A stretch of 57,555 nt of DNA, from positions 1 through 57,555 of the forward strand of contig JAISUC010000002.1 in NCBI GenBank assembly GCA_031272275.1, read 5' to 3'. Under the pieces are notes generated by a model that was not told the origin of the DNA, did no database searches, and saw only the letters and a program-made list of their open reading frames with translations. How positions within the stretch are numbered: position 1 is the stretch's first letter; each line of letters opens with the position of its first letter. Shown here in pieces: positions 50,379 to 57,555 of the stretch. Both the position numbers and the translations under genes were made by a program. Source of the DNA: Actinomycetes bacterium. GTDB lineage: Bacteria; Actinomycetota; Coriobacteriia; WRKU01; WQUG01.

Positions 50379-52239
50379 GTTCGACCTTTTTGTTGAAGAG
50401 CTTGGCGAAAATCTGACGGGCGGCGGGCCCTGCAATCGAGCCTCCGTGCCCGCCCTGTTCTATCAGGATGGCGATGCAGTATTTGGGCTTGTCGGCGGGC
50501 GCATAGCCCACAAACCAGGCGTAGTCGTCCTGTTTGCCGCCCTGCATCTGGGCGGTACCGGTTTTACCCGCGACCGCGATGTCGAATCCGCGGAAGGGGC
50601 TTTTACCCGTGCCCTCGCTGATCACGCCGCGCAGGGCGGTTTTCAGCGTGTTGATAGAGGATTTCGAGGCCTTTGGCTGGGTTTTCGCAAGTGTGCGTTC
50701 CTGCTTGTAGACGGTTTTTCCGGATGTGTCCGAGACCTTTTTCAGCAGATGCGGAGTCAGCAGGTCTCCGCCGTTTGCGATGGTGGCATAGCTGACCGCC
50801 ATTTGCAGCGGAGTTACCAACAGGTCGCCCTGGCCGATGGACATATTGATGGTGTCACCCGGGTTCCACTGCTGCATTTCGGGATAGTCTTCGTTCCACT
50901 TTTTCTTCCAAGCGGCATCCGGGACCCGGCCGGATGCCTCGCCCGGCAACTCGATGCCGGTGGGGCTACCCAGACCTAAGCTGCGCACGTATTCCTGCAG
51001 TTTTTCATCGCCGTCCTCGTAAAAGCGCTCGCCGACGTTGTAAAAGTACACATCGCAGCTTTCCTCGATGGCCTGACGCAGGTTCAGGTTACCGTGTCCG
51101 TAATGGTTCCAGCATTTCCAGGGACGGTTCCAGTCTTTCCAGGTCCAGCTGCCCGAACAGTTAAAGGTCGTCGCCGCCGTGATGAAGCCGTCGTTAAGCG
51201 CCCCCAACGCCTCGAGCGTCTTGAAGGTGCTGGCGGGCGGATACATCGACATGGTCGCGCGGTTGGTCAAGGGATAGTTCGAGGTTTTCGAGTTCATCTG
51301 TTTCCAGACCTTTGCCGGAATGCCGCCGATGAAGTCCGCCGGAGCATAGGTCGGGATATTGGCCATGGCGACGACCTCGCCGTTCGTGACATCCAAGACC
51401 ACCGCAGAGCCGGCCTTGGCATTTTTGAACCCGTCCTTTTGCGCGGTTTTGCAGGCGTCGGCCAGTGCTGCCTCCGCAACTTTCTGTACCGAAATGTCGA
51501 TGGTCAGTGTCACGTCCTGACCGGATTCCGCCGGTGTTTCCTCGAGGATTTGGCGGGCTTTGCCGGATGCGTCGACCTCCAGCGTGCGGGTGCCGCGCAC
51601 CCCCTGCAGAACCGATTCGAATGCGCGCTCGGCACCGGCCTTTCCCACGACGTCGCTGGGTTCGTAACCGGCAAAGTCCGGGTTTTCCAGGTCACTGTCG
51701 CTGATTTCGCCGGTGTAGCCCAAGACGTGTGCCGCGAGCGAGCCATAGGGGTATTCGCGCACGGCTTTGGCCTGGACCTCGACATCGGGAAAATCGGTGG
51801 CGTGTTCAGTGATGTAGCTGACCGTTTTCATGGACACGTCGAATGCCACCATGCGCAGATCCAGAGCGCCCTCGCGCGTGGTGGTGAGTTTCTCGATGAC
51901 CTCTTCCCGGGTCATCGAGAGCGTGTCTGCCAGACGGCTGACCAGTAGTTTCTTTTCGTCGGACAGTTCATCATAGTCAGTCGAGGAAAGCGCCGGCGCC
52001 ATCACGGCCATAGTGGCGCGGTTGGTCACCAGTTCCTTGCCGTTGCGGTCCAGAATGCGTCCGCGCGGGGCTGCAGTGGTGGCCATACGGATGCGGTTGT
52101 TCACGCTGGCGGCCGTGTATTCGGCGCCGTGAATCAGCTGCAGCGACCACAGGCGCAACACTAGAATTGCGATCACCAGGACCACAATCGAGGCCAGTAT
52201 CAAGAGACGGCGCGACGAGCGGTCAGTGGATTGATTCAC
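50350..52239 (-). CDS. mrdA: Penicillin-binding protein 2
   Basis: A 629-residue class B transpeptidase with one N-terminal membrane segment. SxxK is STFK in YPPASTFKTLEA, SxN is replaced by SCDVYFYNVG as in many PBP2 proteins, and KTG is KTGTAQMQG. It cross-links the lateral wall with RodA. The start codon is GTG after a GGGGGAG site. It is between mreD and rodA on the same strand. Confidence 0.95.
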   Translation of the reverse strand: MNQSTDRSSRRLLILASIVVLVIAILVLRLWSLQLIHGAEYTAASVNNRIRMATTAAPRGRILDRNGKELVTNRATMAVMAPALSSTDYDELSDEKKLLVSRLADTLSMTREEVIEKLTTTREGALDLRMVAFDVSMKTVSYITEHATDFPDVEVQAKAVREYPYGSLAAHVLGYTGEISDSDLENPDFAGYEPSDVVGKAGAERAFESVLQGVRGTRTLEVDASGKARQILEETPAESGQDVTLTIDISVQKVAEAALADACKTAQKDGFKNAKAGSAVVLDVTNGEVVAMANIPTYAPADFIGGIPAKVWKQMNSKTSNYPLTNRATMSMYPPASTFKTLEALGALNDGFITAATTFNCSGSWTWKDWNRPWKCWNHYGHGNLNLRQAIEESCDVYFYNVGERFYEDGDEKLQEYVRSLGLGSPTGIELPGEASGRVPDAAWKKKWNEDYPEMQQWNPGDTINMSIGQGDLLVTPLQMAVSYATIANGGDLLTPHLLKKVSDTSGKTVYKQERTLAKTQPKASKSSINTLKTALRGVISEGTGKSPFRGFDIAVAGKTGTAQMQGGKQDDYAWFVGYAPADKPKYCIAILIEQGGHGGSIAGPAARQIFAKLFNKKVEHVNAVDNSF

Positions 52240-52259
52240 GAGATACCACTCCCCCGCCC

Positions 52260-52772
52260 TTATGCCATATGCCTGAAGGTCGTGAGCTGTTTATCGCGGC
52301 GCAAATAGCGCGACAGCGGGACGAATACCACGATCCCGACCAGTCCGGTGTAGAGTGCGGTCGGCAGGATGTGCTGAATCAGCGCGGCGCCGAATGAGCT
52401 GCCGTCGCCCAGCGCCAGCAGTATCAGGGCGTAGATGGTTTCGCTGAGCAGTGCCGCGAGCGCCACCAGAGATACCGGCAACAGCCAGCTGCCTGCAAAG
52501 ATGTGTTCCTGCAACAGCCCTGCCGTGAATCCGGTGACGGTCATGGTCAGCGCCATCGGCCCCACCGCGCCGCTGCCGATGAAATCCCAAGCGAGGCCTG
52601 CGATAAATCCGATTGCCGCGCCCTCGTTGCTGCCGCCGACGAATGCCATGGTGACGACGACCAGCAGCAGGAAATCGGGCGAGACCGTGCCGATGGCGAT
52701 ATTCGGCGCGAGCATCAACTGCGCGACGACGGCGGCCAAGAGCGCCAATGCGGCGGCACCGAAACGGTTCAC
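52260..52772 (-). CDS. mreD: Rod shape-determining protein MreD
   Basis: A 170-residue membrane protein with about five hydrophobic segments (LLAAVVAQLMLAPNIAIG, DFLLLVVVTMAFV, AAIGFIAGLAWDFIGSGAVG, VALAALLSETIYALILLAL, LVGIVVFVPLSRYL). Weakly conserved in sequence, recognised by size, topology and position between mreC and mrdA. Start is GTG, overlapping the mreC stop (GTGA). Confidence 0.85.
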   Translation of the reverse strand: MNRFGAAALALLAAVVAQLMLAPNIAIGTVSPDFLLLVVVTMAFVGGSNEGAAIGFIAGLAWDFIGSGAVGPMALTMTVTGFTAGLLQEHIFAGSWLLPVSLVALAALLSETIYALILLALGDGSSFGAALIQHILPTALYTGLVGIVVFVPLSRYLRRDKQLTTFRHMA

Positions 52773-53671
52773 AGTTCCTCACCCCCGGTGGTTTCGCTGA
52801 TCGGGGGCGGGGCGGAGGTCAGAATCAGGACGTCCTCGATGTTTCCCGGATCGGTGTTGGCAGGCGTGATCACGATCGTTTTGTACAGCGTGTTCAGTTC
52901 GTCCGAGACATCGGTGACCTCGCCTATGACCAAGCCTTTGGGATAGACGCCCCCCAGGCCGGAAGTCAAGACCACGTCGCCCACCTCGACCTTTGTATCG
53001 ACCGGGACGAAATCCAGGTTCAGCGTTCCGTCCAACGAGCCTTTGACGACACCGGGGATACGTTTGCTTTGAACCAGGGCCGCGACCCCGGACTTTTGGT
53101 CGGAGATAAGGCGCGCCTTGGACCAATTGGGGCCCAGCTCGACGATTTGCCCCAACAGACCGCGCGCCGTGGTGACGGGAAGCCCCAGCGTGATACCGTC
53201 GCCGGTGCCTTTGTCCAGCACGATGACGCGGTCATAGTTGTCGTCGGGCAGCCCTATGATGCCGGCGGCCACGCCGGATGATGCGACCGATTCACCGACA
53301 CCCAACAGCGCCGAGAGGCGTTCGTTTTCTGCGCGCAGCTCGTCGGCCTGGATGGCGGCCGCGCGCAGTTCGTCGTTTTGCTGACGGAGTGCGGCCAGCT
53401 GGCTGCGCGAAACGCCCAAGTCGCTGACCCAAGCAACGAAACTGCGCACCGGCGTGAATACCCAGTGGCCGGCGCGCGTGACCGGCGTCGTGACGGTCGC
53501 CACAGCGGACCTGACCCGATGCACCGGCCCGGTCGAGCCCTCGCGGTACCACAGGGTGGTCAGCACAATCGAGATCACCAGAAACAGCACCAACCAACCC
53601 AAACGGCGGCTGCTGCCGCGGGGGTCGTGGTAGTCGACTTTGGTGGATGTGGTCGGTGCCAATCGTGTCAC
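52769..53671 (-). CDS. mreC: Cell shape-determining protein MreC
   Basis: A 300-residue bitopic protein. One N-terminal membrane segment (LGWLVLFLVISIVLTTLWY), then a coiled coil (SQLAALRQQNDELRAAAIQADELRAENERLSALLG) and the beta-rich MreC domain (VIGLPDDNYDRVIVLDKGTGDGITLGLPV and LTSGLGGVYPKGLVIGEV). It scaffolds the elongation complex. Between mreB and mreD. Confidence 0.94.
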   Translation of the reverse strand: MTRLAPTTSTKVDYHDPRGSSRRLGWLVLFLVISIVLTTLWYREGSTGPVHRVRSAVATVTTPVTRAGHWVFTPVRSFVAWVSDLGVSRSQLAALRQQNDELRAAAIQADELRAENERLSALLGVGESVASSGVAAGIIGLPDDNYDRVIVLDKGTGDGITLGLPVTTARGLLGQIVELGPNWSKARLISDQKSGVAALVQSKRIPGVVKGSLDGTLNLDFVPVDTKVEVGDVVLTSGLGGVYPKGLVIGEVTDVSDELNTLYKTIVITPANTDPGNIEDVLILTSAPPPISETTGGEEL

Positions 53672-53679
53672 CGATCCGA

Positions 53680-54720
53680 TTAACGGGCGCCCTGCAGGAC
53701 TTTCTTCAGGACGTCAATTTCCTCCAGCGCCTGGGCGGAACCCATGACGACGTTGGTCAGCGCTGTTTCGCTGACGTGCACGGGCATGCCCGTCTCGTGG
53801 CGCAGCCGCTCGTCCAGACCGCGCAACAGCGCCCCGCCGCCGGTCAGGATGATGCCGAACTCCATCAGGTCGCTCGCCAGTTCGGGCGGGGTTTGCTCCA
53901 ACGTGCGCTTGACCGCCGTGACAATTTCGCTGATGGGTCCCTCGATGGCATCACGGATTTCCTCGGATTCCATCACGACCGGACGCGGAATGCCGGTCGC
54001 CAAATCCAGACCGCGTATTTCGACGTCGATTTCTTCTTCCATGGGCCAGGCGCTGCCGATTTCGATTTTCAGTTCTTCTGCGGTGCGCTCGCCGATGGCG
54101 ACGTTATAGGTGCGTTTGACGTAGTTGATGATGGCCTCGTCGAACTCGTCGCCGGCCGTGCGCGACGATTCGCTGACGACGATACCGCCCAGGCTGATGA
54201 CGGCGACCTCGGTGGTGCCGCCGCCGATGTCGACCACCATCGATCCGGTGGGTTCCTGAATCGGCAGACCCGCCCCGATGGCGGCTGCCATGGGCTCTTC
54301 AATCAGAAACGCCAGGCGCGCACCGGCGGTCATCGTGGCCTCGAACACGGCACGTTTTTCGACCTCGGTCACGCCGGACGGAATACAGACGACCACACGT
54401 GGTTTCGGCTGCCACAGGAATTTGCGCTCGCGCACCTTGCTGATAAAGTAGCGTAGCATCGCCTCGGTCACGTTGAAGTCGGCGATAACGCCGTCTTTCA
54501 GCGGACGTATGGCTTTAATCGAGCTGGGGGTGCGCCCGATCATCCGTTTCGCGTCGATTCCGACGGCCAGCACGCGGCCGGTGTCCTGTTCGATGGCGAC
54601 CACGGACGGCTCAATCAGCTCGATTCCGCGCCCGCGTACCGACACCAAGGTGTTGGCGGTGCCTAGGTCGACGGCGATATCATTTCCACTAAATCCAAAC
54701 AACACGTCGAGCAGCGACAT
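53680..54720 (-). CDS. mreB: Rod shape-determining protein MreB
   Basis: A 346-residue actin homologue. Nucleotide loops: [32 protein letters not shown] and [14 protein letters not shown]. It guides wall synthesis along the cell length. A GGAAGGAG site lies upstream. It opens the mre-mrd-rod run; the transcript probably starts just upstream of position 54780. Confidence 0.97.
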   Translation of the reverse strand: MSLLDVLFGFSGNDIAVDLGTANTLVSVRGRGIELIEPSVVAIEQDTGRVLAVGIDAKRMIGRTPSSIKAIRPLKDGVIADFNVTEAMLRYFISKVRERKFLWQPKPRVVVCIPSGVTEVEKRAVFEATMTAGARLAFLIEEPMAAAIGAGLPIQEPTGSMVVDIGGGTTEVAVISLGGIVVSESSRTAGDEFDEAIINYVKRTYNVAIGERTAEELKIEIGSAWPMEEEIDVEIRGLDLATGIPRPVVMESEEIRDAIEGPISEIVTAVKRTLEQTPPELASDLMEFGIILTGGGALLRGLDERLRHETGMPVHVSETALTNVVMGSAQALEEIDVLKKVLQGAR

Positions 54721-55397
54721 GTTACTCCTTCCCTACTTATGACAGCACTATAAGTATAGGATGAAAGCCAACGCCGTCAGCCGACCGTTGAAATTGAACC
54801 CGCCCCCGATGATGCAGGCATACAGGGGGAGTGCGTCCCGGCGGTTGCAAGTGAATTCCGGTCTTGTCCGGACTTGTCAGCCTTGTTTTTTCAGCTAGTG
54901 TACTCAACGGCGCCGTTGCCGGCGCCGCGCGCCGTCAACCCAAAGGCGCGCCGTCTCGGATTGTTCTGTGGCGACGGACGTCGCCACGCGGGGGCACGGA
55001 GTGCCCCCCTACAGGGCGTCCGCCAATTGCAGGCGATGTATCCAAACCGGCGACATGGCTGATAGGTCAATCAGCACCTATTCAGTCGAAGTAATCCCTG
55101 TAGCGCGACACTCCCGTGCCGCCCTGTGAGCGCAACGTGTGTTTTCGTTGCGCGAACACATAACGTCGAGTGCGTGTAAGCATGGGCGCAGCCCATACAC
55201 GCACGAGGACATGGTAACGGCAGACAGCATCCATAACAAATCCCAGGGACACAAAGCAATGCGTACCTGTTTCAAGCAGAAAACACGCAGAGATTTAAAG
55301 AACACCGGCATGGTTCCTTGCGCGGACACGCATAAGACTCTAAACTGAAACCATCAATTGCAAAACCCCGAAGAAAGTTACATGAACCAATCATAGA
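54721..55397. repeat. Repeat-rich gap upstream of mreB
   Basis: About 670 bases without a gene I would trust. It includes GGGGGAGTGCGTCCCG at 54825-54840 (with GATGATGCAGG ahead, shared with the copy near 9793), and a block 54961-55111 that is the inverse copy of 31366-31506. Within that, GTGGCGAC/GTCGCCAC and GGGGGCAC/GTGCCCCC hairpins. A short open frame across it (GRPPIAGDVSKPATW) is the same translated repeat as at 31.4 kb. Confidence 0.65.
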
Positions 55398-55547
55398 GAC
55401 AATTTCAGGATCTGCTGCCGTGGTCTCTTTCGAGATACGCTGTCCTGCGGAGTTATAGGTGGCGGTCTGAATGTTCACATCCCCCTTGTCCACTGACACC
55501 TGCCTGTTGCCCGTATCGTAAGTATACAGGGTGGGGATGTCATTTCC
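55398..55547 (-). pseudogene. Displaced Rhs repeat fragment
   Basis: About 50 codons reading LYTYDTGNRQVSVDKGDVNIQTATYNSAGQRISKETTA in pieces, the YD-repeat pattern of Rhs proteins (YTYD..GNR, YNSAGQRIS). There is no proper start and the frame is short, so it is a remnant. It lies behind the toxin-immunity pair, as orphan Rhs ends do in other polymorphic toxin loci. A GGGGGAGTGCGTCCCG repeat (55580-55595) sits just upstream of it. Confidence 0.65.
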
Positions 55548-55660
55548 CATCTGTCCACGCACGTGGTTGCACAAACACAGGGGGAGTGCGTCCCGGGGGT
55601 TATTTGTGTCTGCGCGTGATACTGACAACGTAGAGTCTGCCTGCGTGGGAGAATCCGCCA

Positions 55661-56791
55661 TCACCAAAACCAGCTCAGCGGTGTCGTCAACTGCTTTTCC
55701 CTGCCGGAAGATACGTCTATTTGATACACTGCGTCACGTCTGACCCCGACAAATGTCTCCTCTGAAACAAATATAAGCTCATCGTATGCATGACCGTTCA
55801 AGCGACGCTCCGACATCTGACTCCATTCATATGCCCAGGTCCCATTTCGAAAACTCGGCAAGGGAATCGAAAAAACTTCGCTGTCCAGCGATTCGCGTCT
55901 TGATGTCGCGAGATATTTCTCGTTGGTAGCCCAGCTGATCTCGGTGTACCCTAACCAAATACTTGATTCATCGAAGGATTCCTCTAGAGCCGCCTCATCA
56001 TCCGCGTTCGGGACAGTTGACCATATGCGCTCAAACGTATGTATTGAACTGATTCCCAGATAACCATCGGCCCAATCAACTATTTCATCCGCATTTCCCG
56101 CAAACACGAAATCGTCATCTTGACCGGGATCCTCTTCTGACCCGATTACCGTTTCCGTTCCCTCCCCCTTCCACGAATAGACGGTTCCGGTCACTTCTCC
56201 CATAGCAGCACCTACAAAGGGTCTATCTGCCGACTCGTAGTAGAGCACGTTTTCCCAAAGACCGATGCGATTGCACCATGATGCCCTGTGGAGCATGTCT
56301 CCCGTCTGCAGGTCAAAGACTATCAGTTCATAACTGCCCAGAGTCAGTATTGCAAGATACCGGTCCCAGACGCGAAAGCTACCTGCAGAAAGCATCCGTG
56401 CACTGATCGCATTGTCCACCACGTGCCCGCTCGGAAGTTCTTTTTGAACGAGAAGCCCGTTTTCATCCAGATAGTAGATGATACTGCCATAGACCTGAAA
56501 GGGAGTACCCACATCCGAGACTTTTTTGATTCCGCCTTCATCGACAATGTATAAGGCCTCACCCTGCCAGGTCTGCGAGACGTAGTAGAGAACACCCTCG
56601 CAACACACCAGTCGGCGATCATCAGGAAGAGTTCCTGCATTCGATGTGGACGCAGAATCATCAGAGTATGCGATTGATCCCAACTTGAGAGGAAACGCGT
56701 GCACCAAGGCTGCAGTGACTAGCGTTGCAACCAGCGCGAAAACTACCGTGCACACAAAAAAGCGAACTATCCCGGTGTCTGTTTGTTTCAT
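55661..56791 (-). CDS. Membrane-anchored beta-propeller-like protein, candidate immunity protein
   Basis: A 376-residue protein of unknown family. An N-terminal hydrophobic segment (FFVCTVVFALVATLVTAALVHAFPL) suggests a signal anchor. The rest is beta-rich with repeating short YY/LL strands (CEGVLYYVSQTW, GSIIYYLDENG, WENVLYYESAD, RYLAILTLGSYELIVFDLQTG), like a TolB- or DUF5050-type propeller. The ATG is 14 bases after the Rhs toxin stop with a GGGGGCG site, so it is coupled to the toxin. Position makes it a candidate immunity gene; function is not proven. Base composition is more A+T-rich than the core genes. Confidence 0.6.
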   Translation of the reverse strand: MKQTDTGIVRFFVCTVVFALVATLVTAALVHAFPLKLGSIAYSDDSASTSNAGTLPDDRRLVCCEGVLYYVSQTWQGEALYIVDEGGIKKVSDVGTPFQVYGSIIYYLDENGLLVQKELPSGHVVDNAISARMLSAGSFRVWDRYLAILTLGSYELIVFDLQTGDMLHRASWCNRIGLWENVLYYESADRPFVGAAMGEVTGTVYSWKGEGTETVIGSEEDPGQDDDFVFAGNADEIVDWADGYLGISSIHTFERIWSTVPNADDEAALEESFDESSIWLGYTEISWATNEKYLATSRRESLDSEVFSIPLPSFRNGTWAYEWSQMSERRLNGHAYDELIFVSEETFVGVRRDAVYQIDVSSGREKQLTTPLSWFW

Positions 56792-56805
56792 TTCGCCCCC
56801 GCTAA

Positions 56806-57555
56806 CTACTTGGTGCCATATTTTTTCTTTAGACGAGCATATTCAAGGCTGACGCGTGTGTATGCATAGTTGGGTACATGATTATTATTTCGTGTATCTC
56901 GCAGAACCTTACGCATTTTCTTGCGCGCAGTCGACGCCTTCTTTTTGAACGAAAAAGTCCCTTTTAGTAACATATCAATGGTGGCATGCATGCAATTATG
57001 TGCCAACAAATCGTATTTTTTTACTGACTTTTTGGTGTATTTCTTTTTTGCAGCAGCAATTGAACGAGTAAAGTTTCCTTTAAAATACACATGCCCGTCG
57101 TAATTGCCCTTATAAATGACCTCCCCGGATTTCCTGTTCTTTGTAGAATGCACTGCTTTGTTGAGGTTGCTCAATGCACTCGTTGTCTTTATTAGCTCTC
57201 TTGTTGCAGGGTCAAAGATATAGCTAGCGCGCCAGTGAAAAGAACTCTTGAGTTTTTTTATTCCAATAATCTGTTTCTTTTTCTTGCCACCAACCTTTGT
57301 TGTTGCAGAAGACCCATAATAGAAGTGTTGCCACGCTCCGCCACCATAAAACAGTGCTCCCGTATGCCCGAAACCATAAACCCCGTTAATATCCTGAAGC
57401 CAAACAGCATCGTGCCCGCTGGGGTCGGTCGCGTTTATCGGGTCGCCGCCGCAGTAGGCGTAGTAGTTGAGCGTTGAGGGGTCACCGGTCTCGCCGCGGT
57501 AGGTGTCCTGTGCGGTAAAGACGGCGGTTACCGGGTCATAGCTGCGGGCATTCAG
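56806..57555 (-). CDS. Rhs family polymorphic toxin, C-terminal part (partial)
   Basis: The last 249 codons of an Rhs protein that continues past the right edge. Residues 1-48 of the visible part are the Rhs-associated core (LNARSYDPVTAVFTAQDTYRG, YYAYCGGDPINATDPSGH). After this, near 57411, the DNA changes sharply to A+T-rich and a toxin domain of about 200 residues begins. It has GFGHTGALFYGGGAWQHFYYG (His64) and YDLLAHNCMHATIDML (Asn187-Cys188), a His ... Asn-Cys order seen in permuted papain/NlpC-like domains. A basic tail (KKKASTARKKMRKVL) closes it. The toxin activity is inferred. An immunity candidate follows. Confidence 0.8.
   Translation of the reverse strand: MNARSYDPVTAVFTAQDTYRGETGDPSTLNYYAYCGGDPINATDPSGHDAVWLQDINGVYGFGHTGALFYGGGAWQHFYYGSSATTKVGGKKKKQIIGIKKLKSSFHWRASYIFDPATRELIKTTSALSNLNKAVHSTKNRKSGEVIYKGNYDGHVYFKGNFTRSIAAAKKKYTKKSVKKYDLLAHNCMHATIDMLLKGTFSFKKKASTARKKMRKVLRDTRNNNHVPNYAYTRVSLEYARLKKKYGTK

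Noticed and set aside
54864..55094. Small open frame with GRPPIAGDVSKPATW
   Set aside because: Same repeat as above, in inverse orientation; treated as noncoding.

Overview
This is a G+C-rich bacterial chromosome segment with almost every gene on the minus strand. The gene content suggests a member of the Actinomycetota, most likely class Coriobacteriia (Eggerthellales/Coriobacteriales). That placement is inferred from the combination of a TIGR03960/DUF2344 pair beside RNase E/G and mre-rod genes, an Asp23-FakA-DegV-RecG-RsmD-CoaD cluster, a secreted SpoIVB-type (S55) protein, a giant BspA/SpaA-type surface adhesin, and initiator tRNA and ribosomal protein genes of ordinary bacterial type. 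No 16S rRNA is present to confirm it.

Layout. 1-415: start of a secreted protein that runs off the left edge. 0.66-4.3 kb: ferrous iron uptake (feoA, feoA, feoB, a FeoB-associated Cys-rich membrane peptide), with a divergent DtxR/MntR-type regulator and a paired operator between them. 4.4-13.6 kb: lysA, a secreted NlpC/P60 hydrolase, a KimA-like APC permease, initiator tRNA-Met, a secreted transglutaminase-like protein, an AI-2E-family permease and hemD. 13.8-21.9 kb: DUF177, a coiled-coil protein, coaD, rsmD, recG, degV, fakA and asp23, then divergent rpmB. 22.1-31.1 kb: one giant cell-wall adhesin gene. 31.6-35.5 kb, plus strand: an orphan ABC substrate-binding lipoprotein and an S55 protein. 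35.4-43.8 kb: rsmA, flavodoxin, tatD, metG, plsX, rpmF, lepB, trmD, rimM, khpA and rpsP, a translation and lipid housekeeping run. 43.9-54.7 kb: rng, DUF2344, the TIGR03960 radical SAM gene, DUF697, rodA, mrdA (PBP2), mreD, mreC and mreB, the RNA processing and rod-shape run. 54.7-57.6 kb: a repeat-rich gap, then the tail of an Rhs polymorphic toxin with a putative immunity gene and a displaced Rhs fragment.

The most unusual signal is a dispersed family of mini-hairpins starting with GGGGGAG. One form, GGGGGAGTRCGTCCC, occurs about ten times in 57 kb, both between genes and in frame inside genes. A second form, GGGGGAGYRTRARCTCTCC, lies inside several housekeeping genes and folds to a short stem with a four-base loop. 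Three other repeat classes are present: tandem 50-base palindromes around AAAAAGCTTTGCAGCTTTTT, REP-like elements ending in GTGGCAATCCA, and an inverted pair of about 150-bp repeats. The right edge carries an A+T-rich Rhs toxin domain with a His and Asn-Cys signature that suggests a permuted papain/NlpC-like fold, followed 14 bases later by a membrane-anchored candidate immunity gene.
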